Assembly (NCBI GenBank): GCA_003157235.1 | Contig: PMJC01000399.1 | Location: 7,094 to 12,304, forward strand | Direction: 5' to 3' | Origin: Methanosarcina sp. | Lineage (GTDB): Archaea > Halobacteriota > Methanosarcinia > Methanosarcinales > Methanosarcinaceae | DNA: 5,211 nt | Shown here: piece after piece, positions 1-5,211 of the stretch | Layout: the number at the start of each line of letters is the position of its first letter | How positions within the stretch are numbered: the stretch's first letter is position 1 | Notes under the pieces: generated by a model | The model's input: only the letters and a program-made list of their open reading frames with translations | Databases searched by the model: none | What the model was told of the DNA's origin: nothing | Position numbers and translations under genes: made by a program

Positions 1-130
1 CGTAATTTTTCCAGGAATAGCTATACACATGTTACCTCTACTGTTTTCTTTCAAAATATGGTTAAATTATGCCGTTTAACTGTTCTAAATTAGTTTTTCG
101 TATTCGAGTTATCTTTTTACGGAAATTTTA

Positions 131-155
131 TTATAGCAAGATTTGTTATAGCAAG
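131..155. repeat. 10-bp direct repeat
   Basis: TTATAGCAAG occurs at 131-140 and again at 146-155, separated by 5 bp. It is an exact tandem-like pair with a 15-bp period. It could be a regulator site pair, a short duplication or chance in AT-rich DNA; no adjacent gene supports a function. Confidence 0.4.
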
Positions 156-620
156 AAATAGGTTGTGGGTTTAAATCAGCAAAAAGCCTTTAAAATTTCA
201 TTCTCATTACTGAATAAACAGGCTTCATCCCCATTCCAGGTTTTCATTTAAGCCTTAACTTCTGTAATTAGTTATTTTATTACCCTTGCGCTAGATATAA
301 TTATGGTTAATATCCACTTTTTTCTTTTGATCGCTGTTTTTAAATATTCGTTTTTTACTTTTACTATTGCCTCGAATAAAAAAGCACAGATTCAATGATT
401 AAAACTAGATTCCGGGTTTTTGAAATAAATCAAGGGTTAAATTGTTTTTCGCAATTCTATAGTTCTATATTATAACTTTTGTGTTTTTTCACTTCTCCTG
501 AATAATTTAAAAATGTTTTTTTGAGCCTACAAGTTGATTCGAAGATGGTTTACAATTGTTCAAAATTCTTTTCGATCTGAATTTGGAACAGATTGATTTT
601 TAATATGTAACCCAATTAAT

Positions 621-712
621 AGAGGATTTCGATAAACCCCTAAATTTCGCTATATGCTTATATAATAGTGTATAAATGATTCTTGAAAATCAAAAGTTTA
701 TCGAGATCCTCT
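621..712. repeat. MITE-like 92-bp unit with 17-bp inverted ends
   Basis: AGAGGATTTCGATAAAC at 621-637 is matched in inverted orientation by GTTTATCGAGATCCTCT at 696-712, with 16 of 17 positions pairing (one mismatch in the arm). The 58 bp between the arms is AT-rich and non-coding. Long near-perfect inverted ends around a short non-coding core are typical of miniature inverted-repeat elements (MITEs) or solo IS ends. I see no convincing target-site duplication next to the arms, so mobility is inferred. A cruciform or transcript hairpin is the alternative. A 9-base piece of the right arm, AGATCCTCT, recurs at 1021-1029, possibly by chance. Confidence 0.5.
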
Positions 713-1171
713 CAAGTTTGATTTGCTCAACATCTTCATTTAAAAAAAGGCTTCTCAATATTTTGTTGAAATTTCCTCTCCATAAATCTCTATGCAAAAT
801 AAATGCGAAGTGAAGTAACAGATTAAATATCACCATACTTGTTTGTGAATTTATTTCTTTTACAGTTTATGCATGCTATCTTAAATATAACTAAATTATG
901 TTAAACAAATGTAGATATCCATATACTTATATATATTTCTCATATACTCATTCTATATCAGTATCTGTCAGGTTTCATATTTGTCGTTTTATTCTAAATT
1001 ATTTTTCTATCTAAATCACTAGATCCTCTTTACGATATATTGATAACTATTTATCTTTAAAGACAAAATACTGGTAGCTTTCTTTATTACGATCCGATGA
1101 GCAAATTTCGATTGATTGATTTTAATAAACTGTCAACTATTGATTATCCATTTTATTTTTCATTAGTTAGT

Positions 1172-1217
1172 AAGCAGAAATATCTGTTGCATCAGAATAA
1201 TATATATATTAACTAAT
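1172..1217. repeat. AT-rich imperfect hairpin
   Basis: The arm at 1172-1182 pairs with 1207-1217 at 10 of 11 positions, with one G-T wobble, around a 24-base loop. It overlaps the 14-bp palindrome TAATATATATATTA at 1198-1211. It lies about 100 bp left of the IS remnant. It may be only a by-product of AT richness. Confidence 0.3.
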
Positions 1218-1326
1218 TTTCGGTAGGCTGAATAGTGCCTGCATTTATTTATCTGGTACATTAAAATTTAGTATTATGAAATTCCATAATTAATTTTCTT
1301 TTTTTATAGTACAAAGCGGAAAACAA

Positions 1327-1357
1327 CTGGGTCTTCAGCTCAGTAGATGTAAGCATC
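1327..1357. repeat. candidate left-end hairpins of the IS605-type remnant
   Basis: Two small stems lie just beyond the tnpA stop: CTGGG at 1327-1331 with CTCAG at 1339-1343 (one G-T wobble, 7-base loop), and GATG at 1346-1349 with CATC at 1354-1357 (TAAG loop). Subterminal hairpins recognised by the Y1 transposase are expected in this place. The stems are short and the assignment is inferred from position. Confidence 0.35.
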
Positions 1358-1361
1358 AACT

Positions 1362-1716
1362 TCAACCCTGGTTCAGTATATAATTTTCGGCTGCTTCTTT
1401 TCTAACCTTGCCGATGAAGATGCGAAATATCCATCACACAATAGTGTATGTTCTTTCAACTAGTATTTTTTTCAAATACTCTTTTTGAGTTTTCCATAGC
1501 CTAATTGTTGTCTCTTGTTTCAGTTTTTGAATGATGCAAGAGTGCTGACTTTTGGCTCGCTCTTAACGAGTATATGGATGTGGTCTTTGTAAGTCTCCAT
1601 TTTTAGTATTTCAAAATCGTCCTCCTTTTCAATGTCATTAATTATCTGTTTGAGTTCTTCTTCAAGCTATTCTAGTATCTTTTTTGGTACTTGCACACAA
1701 AGATAATTTTATACAT
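1362..1716 (-). pseudogene. tnpA: IS200/IS605 Y1 transposase TnpA, frameshifted remnant
   Basis: On the minus strand three frames together spell a TnpA of about 118 residues (usual length about 130-150). From ATG at 1716 the first frame reads MYKIIFVCKYQKR and stops at 1674-1672. The second (from about 1666) carries the stretch from LEEELKQIIND to DHIHILVKSEPKVSTL and stops at 1522-1520. The third (from about 1523) runs from LKQETTIRLWKTQKEYLKK to the terminal AAENYILNQG, with an in-frame TGA at 1436-1434. The HUH metal-binding motif (His-Ile-His, 1574-1582) and the likely nucleophilic Tyr (codon 1382-1380, in the YILNQG context) are still readable. In live elements TnpA nicks and joins single-stranded IS ends. 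At least two frameshifts and one in-frame stop make this copy inactive. A few residues before FVCKY seem to be missing. Confidence 0.85.
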
Positions 1717-1721
1717 TAACA

Positions 1722-2145
1722 AAACTTGCTATACTTCTAAAAAAAATAACAAATCAGAGAAATAATTTTCAACAAAAACTCTCTTTTAAACTTGTTGCGA
1801 GAACCAAGCAATAGCTGTTGAAACTATGAATGCTAAAGGCATGACTAAGAATCACCATTTATCACAGGCTATATGTGATTCGGCGTGGAGTAGTTTTGTA
1901 ACAAAATTGGAATATAAATCAGAATGGTCAGAAAAAAAATTCTTCTTATGCTAGATAAATTTGAACCATCAGTTAAGATCTGTCATTTTTACGAATACTA
2001 TAAAAATAATACTAAAAGATAGACTAGGGTACAGATAAGCAATGGAAATGTCCTAATTGCAAAACAAAACATAATAAAGACATTTAATACTGCAATTAAC
2101 ATTAAAAAATTCGCTCTTATTGATCAAAATATAATTGAAATTTGA
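1722..2145 (+). pseudogene. tnpB: TnpB (IS605 OrfB) RNA-guided nuclease, C-terminal remnant
   Basis: The C-terminal half of TnpB can be read across five frame segments. KLAILLKKITNQRNNFQQKL (1722 to stop 1812-1814) is followed by ENQAIAVETMNAKGM and later AWSSFVTKLEYKSEW (1796 to stop 1952-1954), then LDKFEPSVKICHFYEYY (1939 to stop 2020-2022). Next comes WKCPNCKTKHNKDI (2043 to stop 2085-2087), then TAINIKKFALIDQNIIEI (2089 to stop 2143-2145). These match the RuvC-II Glu region (Glu codon 1820-1822), the zinc-finger insert and the RuvC-III region (Asp codon 2079-2081) of the family. The first zinc-finger pair has lost its second Cys (CHFY), while the CPNC pair remains. The N-terminal half, with the RuvC-I Asp, is absent. 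TnpB is an RNA-guided DNA nuclease related to Cas12; this copy cannot be functional. The original stop may have lain further right, up to about 2218. Confidence 0.87.
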
Positions 2146-2175
2146 TATCCTTGGAATGCAGGGATGGGCTCTGGA

Positions 2176-2240
2176 CTTGTTCTCAAAAGAGAACGGAATT
2201 AACCAAAAAGCTACTTAGTTTTAGCTGAGTGGTAGTTCAC
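2176..2240 (+). ncRNA. candidate IS605-type right end / omega-RNA scaffold remnant
   Basis: Downstream of the readable tnpB remnant is a perfect 6-bp hairpin, GTTCTC at 2179-2184 and GAGAAC at 2189-2194 with an AAAA loop, extendable by two wobble pairs. A second stem follows, AGCTA at 2209-2213 and TAGCT at 2222-2226, then GGTAGTTCAC at 2231-2240. In IS605-type elements the region spanning the tnpB 3' end and the right end encodes the structured 3' part of the omega RNA, and the guide is the DNA just beyond the right end. The position and structure fit. The boundary at 2240, and any transcription, are inferred. Confidence 0.45.
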
Positions 2241-2417
2241 AGATTATTCTAAATCTCCTTTCTCCTATTAATGTATTATATTATTAAAAGTAAAAAACCT
2301 TAAATACTATTCCCTCATTGAAAACATTAGCGATAGGATTATGTTCGCATTTATATAATTTTAGTAAATATTAAATGTGTATTTGTTTTAAAGGTATTAT
2401 TTTATTAAAACCAAGAT
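2241..2417 (+). promoter_or_regulatory. vht leader / promoter region
   Basis: This is the AT-rich stretch between the transposon right end and vhtG. Two archaeal TATA-box candidates are visible: TTAAATACT around 2300-2308, preceded by the purine-rich AAAAAACC that could serve as a BRE, and TTTATATAAT at 2350-2359. The latter would place the transcription start near 2380 and give a leader of about 45 nt; the former would start near 2330 with a leader of about 95 nt. No clear palindromic operator was seen. Whether the promoter is active cannot be judged from sequence. Confidence 0.45.
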
Positions 2418-2426
2418 GTGGTAGAG

Positions 2427-3575
2427 ATGAGTACTGGAATAAAAAATCTTGTTCAAACACTGGATAGTGTTGACTTCTTAAAAATGGATCGACGCACTTT
2501 CATGAAAGCGGTAGGCTTTCTCGGAGCAAGTACATTCCTCAGCAGCTTCCAAACTGAGATAGTAAACGCTCTTGAATTTGCAGAAACAAAGATCGTTTGG
2601 CTCCATGGCTCCGAATCCACTGGATGCTCCGAATCCCTCTTGAATGCAGGCAACCCTGACATTATACAGGCACTCACTAAGCTCAATGTCAATCTTGCTT
2701 ACCATGAAACTCTTCTTGCCCAGCAGGGGATATTTGTAGATGGTAAGCTTGCAAATACTTCTGAGCTTAACTCAGAGATTCTCCTTGAAGATCTTATCAA
2801 AGAAGGAAAATATATTCTGGTTATTGAGGGCTCTATTCCAAATGGCCCTAAGGGTTCAGGTCGCTACCTTGTTCTTGGGAACAAGACTTTCAAGGATATC
2901 ATTGGAGAAGCTGCAAAGAATGCCGCAGTCATTGTTGCAGTCGGAGCTTGTGCATGTTGGGGAGGAATTACCTCTGCAAACAGTGCTATTGTTCAAGATA
3001 CGGATTACAGAGGAGTAGGTTTCTTAAAGACTGATGCTGCAAAAGGCATACTTAATGAACTTAACATCGATAAACCCGTAATCAATATTCCTGGCTGTCC
3101 TCCTCACCCTGATTGGATCCTCCTCACAATAGGCGCGATAATCCTTGGAAAGATAAGGGTCCCTGATGATCTTACAGTCATTTTGGATAAATACAACAGG
3201 CCAAAGGTTTTCTACCCTCCAGACCATGTTGTCCATGACAACTGTCCTCGCCGTGGATACTATGACCAGGGACTATTCGACGATCAGGCAGGTGGGTCAA
3301 ATTGTCTGTGGAAAATGGGATGTAAAGCCCCGTATGCTCATGGAGACTGTGCAATTCGCAAGTGGAATGGTTCAGTGAGTGTGTGTACTCAGGCAGGGCC
3401 CTGCATTGCCTGCGTAGAACCTGGCTTCCCGGACTCTTCAAGACCCCTCTATGTCGAAGCTGAAAACAAGGGAATTCTTCTAGGAGAGAATGTCGGTACG
3501 ATAGCCAAAGTTGCTATCGGTGCCGCTGCCGTTGCTGCAGGCGTGCATGCTGTAAGAAGAATGAAAGGAGAGTGA
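2427..3575 (+). CDS. vhtG: methanophenazine-reducing [NiFe]-hydrogenase, small subunit VhtG/VhoG
   Basis: This is the electron-transfer subunit of the membrane-bound, F420-nonreducing hydrogenase. It carries electrons from the NiFe site in VhtA through three FeS clusters to cytochrome b. From ATG 2427 it has 382 residues. A Tat signal (DRRTFMK, residues 21-27, then a hydrophobic run) exports the folded dimer; cleavage is probably near residue 48-52. Proximal-cluster ligands are Cys67, Cys175 and Cys224 (PGCPPHP), but the expected first Cys of the CxxC motif is Ser64 (HGSESTGCSES). Distal ligands are His270, Cys273, Cys293 and Cys299; medial ligands are Cys308, Cys326 and Cys329. A hydrophobic helix at about 358-375 anchors it to the membrane. 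An in-frame GTG at 2418 would add three residues. ATG 2427 is preferred as the commoner codon, but neither start has a strong Shine-Dalgarno. The vht and vho paralogues cannot be separated here. Loss of Ser64's cysteine may impair the enzyme. Confidence 0.93.
   Translation: MSTGIKNLVQTLDSVDFLKMDRRTFMKAVGFLGASTFLSSFQTEIVNALEFAETKIVWLHGSESTGCSESLLNAGNPDIIQALTKLNVNLAYHETLLAQQGIFVDGKLANTSELNSEILLEDLIKEGKYILVIEGSIPNGPKGSGRYLVLGNKTFKDIIGEAAKNAAVIVAVGACACWGGITSANSAIVQDTDYRGVGFLKTDAAKGILNELNIDKPVINIPGCPPHPDWILLTIGAIILGKIRVPDDLTVILDKYNRPKVFYPPDHVVHDNCPRRGYYDQGLFDDQAGGSNCLWKMGCKAPYAHGDCAIRKWNGSVSVCTQAGPCIACVEPGFPDSSRPLYVEAENKGILLGENVGTIAKVAIGAAAVAAGVHAVRRMKGE
3566..3570 (+). promoter_or_regulatory. ribosome binding site of vhtA
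   Basis: AGGAG lies inside the last codons of vhtG, 12 bases before the vhtA ATG at 3583. It matches the Methanosarcina anti-Shine-Dalgarno well, in contrast to vhtG, where no such motif is visible. It supports 3583 as the start and translation coupled to vhtG. Confidence 0.6.
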
Positions 3576-3582
3576 GTGAATA

Positions 3583-5211
3583 ATGGTAAATGTTACAGTT
3601 GATCCCTTAACAAGAATTGAAGGTCATCTTCGCGTATCCACTGAAGTAGATGCTGATGGTGTTATTACAGATGCACAGAGTTCCGCTCTGATGTTCAGAG
3701 GTTTTGAACGCATACTACAAAATCAGGATCCAAGAGATGCAGCACTTCTTGTCCAAAGAATATGTGGCGTTTGTCCTCTTTCTCATTCCTTGGCAGCTAC
3801 GAATGCCCTTGACAATCTTTATGGTGTGGCTGAACATGTTCCAAAAGATGCTCTTGTCACAAGGAACATTTTTCAGGCTCTAAACACTATTGCAAGCCAT
3901 GCAACTCATATATACGTGCTGTGGGGTCCGGATCTTGCGAACCCTGCGTACAGAAATGTCCTTGCAACACTCAAAGATACTGGAAACGCAGTCTGGAAAG
4001 AAATGGTCGGAAGATTTGCTCCAATTAGCTACAAGATAGACGGCGTACCTATTCCTGCGGGAACTTCTTACCTGGCAGCAATTCCTGAAAAGAAACGCCT
4101 ACAGGAAGCCATTGCAATAATCGGCGGCAGAATGCCAGGTCCAGTTACACCATACCCTGGAGGTTATTTCTATCATCCGACAGTTGCAGATGTTGTAAAG
4201 CTTTCCACGTACTATCTGCAGGTTATGGACTTTGTATCAAAGTACACTCTCCAAGTGCCCTTCGACACCTGGATTGAAAATACCTACAAGGCAAGCTCAT
4301 CTACGAAAGCTGTAAACTTTGTGGTTGAACACCTCCAGGGCCTTATTAATAAATCACTTAATACAAATGACTTTTCCAGAGAAGCAGGGTGGGGAGATGT
4401 TGAATTCTATGCAGCTTTCGGCTCTGAATTAGTAGGAGAAAATCTCCTTCACCTTCCTGCAAGCCTTAAACACGACAGAATAGGTGGGTACAGCGATCCC
4501 TCTAAGATCAACTTCCTTTCATATGGGGGATTCTACAAGCCCGAAAACGGAGACGGATACGATCCGAACAGCCCTGCAGGAAATAGATTCATGACCTCAG
4601 GTATCGTAACAGGAAAACTCGAATATCAGAACTTTGATCCAAGTAAGATTACGGAAAGCATTGCTCACTCTTTCTATGAAAACAACGACAACCTTCCTCC
4701 TTCAAAAGGTGAGACCGTTCCATTTACAGATCCGGGAAAAATAGTCTATAACCAGGGTCCGAATAGCAGATACAGCTGGGATAAAGCCCCAAGATATGAC
4801 GGAATTCCTTGTGAAGTCGGTCCTCTTGCACGTATGCTTGCAATAAAAGAGCCATTGGTAACTGGACTGGCCCTTGCTTTTCATGATAAAGGCTACTCTG
4901 CAGCTAATGTCTATACAAGAATGCTGGCTCGTATGCAGGAAACTACTATTATCGCAAATGAGCTCCTAAAGTGGGTGACAGTTGACCTCGATCCAAATGG
5001 TAAGATCGCCGTACCTTTAGACCTTTCTAAAGGTAACGATTCCCATGGTATGGGCTTGTGGGAAGCTCCACGTGGAGCGCTTGGACACTGGGTATCCACT
5101 GACAGCAAGGGAAAGGTTGTCACCTATCAATGCATAGTTCCAGGTACCTGGAATATGTCCCCGAGAGATACAACAGGTATCCCTGGTCCTCTTGAACAAT
5201 CCCTCGTCGGA
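3583..5211 (+). CDS. vhtA: methanophenazine-reducing [NiFe]-hydrogenase, large subunit VhtA/VhoA (3' end outside window)
   Basis: This is the catalytic subunit that oxidises H2 at a Ni-Fe(CN)2CO centre on the outer side of the membrane, in complex with VhtG. The frame is open from ATG 3583 to the window edge (543 codons, no stop or frameshift). The N-terminal RIEGH motif (residues 11-15, with Glu13) and the L1 nickel-binding motif [10 protein letters not shown] (Cys61, Cys64, His68) are intact. Further family landmarks are EVGPLARM (411-418) and [16 protein letters not shown] (487-502), whose Arg497 corresponds to the conserved arginine above the active site. The C-terminal L2 motif (DPCxxCxxH) and the tail cut off by the maturation protease lie beyond the window; I infer roughly 40 residues are missing. 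The gene starts 7 bp after the vhtG stop, so the two are co-transcribed. A cytochrome b gene (vhtC) should follow. No damaged catalytic residue is seen in the visible part, unlike vhtG. Confidence 0.95.
   Translation, partial: MVNVTVDPLTRIEGHLRVSTEVDADGVITDAQSSALMFRGFERILQNQDPRDAALLVQRICGVCPLSHSLAATNALDNLYGVAEHVPKDALVTRNIFQALNTIASHATHIYVLWGPDLANPAYRNVLATLKDTGNAVWKEMVGRFAPISYKIDGVPIPAGTSYLAAIPEKKRLQEAIAIIGGRMPGPVTPYPGGYFYHPTVADVVKLSTYYLQVMDFVSKYTLQVPFDTWIENTYKASSSTKAVNFVVEHLQGLINKSLNTNDFSREAGWGDVEFYAAFGSELVGENLLHLPASLKHDRIGGYSDPSKINFLSYGGFYKPENGDGYDPNSPAGNRFMTSGIVTGKLEYQNFDPSKITESIAHSFYENNDNLPPSKGETVPFTDPGKIVYNQGPNSRYSWDKAPRYDGIPCEVGPLARMLAIKEPLVTGLALAFHDKGYSAANVYTRMLARMQETTIIANELLKWVTVDLDPNGKIAVPLDLSKGNDSHGMGLWEAPRGALGHWVSTDSKGKVVTYQCIVPGTWNMSPRDTTGIPGPLEQSLVG

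Larger units (their letters stand above)
1..1319. other. AT-rich gene-free region
   Basis: No recognisable gene was found on either strand. All six frames are broken by frequent stops and no ORF of 60 codons or more exists here. I saw no tRNA, rRNA, CRISPR array or clear protein remnant. Base composition is strongly AT-rich, unlike the much more balanced vht genes at the right. T-runs cluster around 318-356, as in archaeal intrinsic terminators, so the left part could end a transcript entering from outside the window, but no gene end is visible to support that. The only structures I can point to are a short direct repeat (131-155), a MITE-like inverted-repeat unit (621-712) and an AT-rich hairpin (1172-1217), listed separately. 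Older, unrecognisable gene remnants may be present. Confidence 0.7.
1320..2240. mobile_element. decayed IS200/IS605-family transposon
   Basis: A minus-strand tnpA remnant and a plus-strand tnpB remnant lie back to back, the divergent arrangement seen in IS605-type elements. Both carry several frameshifts and stops, so the element cannot move or make its proteins. Short hairpins lie just outside both genes: CTGGG/CTCAG (1327-1331 with 1339-1343) and GATG/CATC (1346-1349 with 1354-1357) on the left, and stems at 2179-2194 and 2209-2226 on the right. Subterminal hairpins instead of inverted terminal repeats are typical of this family. The exact boundaries given are estimates. The remnant is about half the size expected for a complete two-gene element, implying an internal deletion near 1717-1721. 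It ends about 180 bp upstream of vhtG. Confidence 0.8.

Noticed and set aside
131..155. Start of a CRISPR-like or iteron array
   Set aside because: There are only two 10-bp copies 15 bp apart, with no further units nearby.
901..970. Dense TATA-like strings as promoters
   Set aside because: They are expected by chance in such AT-rich DNA, and no gene follows downstream.
1329..1385. tRNA-like string (cagctcagtagatg ... ctggttcagta) resembling a D-arm and T-arm
   Set aside because: The acceptor and T stems do not pair and the D loop lacks the GG pair. It lies just past the tnpA stop and is better explained as the left end of the IS605-type remnant plus the terminal tnpA codons.
2221..2240. D-arm-like motif TTAGCTGAGTGGTAGTTCAC
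   Set aside because: No cloverleaf can be formed with the flanks. Its place after tnpB fits the transposon right end.
2453..3441. Several 70-92 codon ORFs on the minus strand and in another plus frame inside vhtG
   Set aside because: They are overlapped by the strongly supported vhtG reading frame, have no recognisable motifs and no ribosome binding sites.
4702..5199. Three 60-70 codon minus-strand ORFs inside vhtA
   Set aside because: They are antisense shadows of the conserved vhtA frame, which holds hydrogenase motifs across the same bases.
3583..5211. Possible frameshift or stop in vhtA
   Set aside because: Codon-by-codon reading from ATG 3583 to the last base shows an uninterrupted frame with family motifs to the end. 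The gene is simply cut by the window edge.

Overview
The window looks like a Methanosarcina-type methanogen (Methanosarcinales). The evidence is a Tat-exported, membrane-anchored [NiFe]-hydrogenase small subunit followed at once by its large subunit. This is the start of a vht/vho (methanophenazine-reducing, F420-nonreducing hydrogenase) operon. The long, very AT-rich, gene-poor upstream DNA also fits this genus. The vhtGACD and vhoGAC paralogues cannot be told apart from this window. The species is not proven. An acetotrophic marine lineage that no longer uses H2, such as M. acetivorans, would fit the damage described below, but that is inference.

Layout. Bases 1 to about 1320 hold no gene I can recognise. 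They are AT-rich, with T-tracts, one 10-bp direct repeat and a 92-bp MITE-like inverted-repeat unit (621-712). Bases about 1320-2240 are a decayed IS200/IS605-family transposon that no open reading frame reveals. A frameshifted tnpA (HUH/Y1 transposase) runs on the minus strand (1716 to 1362). A frameshifted C-terminal half of tnpB runs on the plus strand (1722 to about 2145). The two remnants abut after an internal deletion. A hairpin-bearing right end follows, which in live relatives would encode the 3' part of the omega (guide) RNA. Bases 2241-2417 are the vht leader with two candidate TATA boxes.

The intact coding part is vhtG (2427-3575) and the 5' 543 codons of vhtA (3583 to beyond the window end), 7 bp apart and certainly co-transcribed. 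In a working enzyme VhtA carries the NiFe centre that oxidises H2. VhtG passes electrons through three FeS clusters to a cytochrome b (VhtC, expected just downstream), which reduces methanophenazine, all on the outer face of the membrane.

The most striking observation is in vhtG. The first cysteine of the proximal-cluster CxxC motif is a serine (codon TCC at 2616-2618), one base from TGC, while all ten other cluster ligands and the Tat motif are present. With a transposon wreck next to the promoter and no strong ribosome binding site, this suggests a hydrogenase operon early in functional decay, or a hydrogenase with an unusual proximal cluster.
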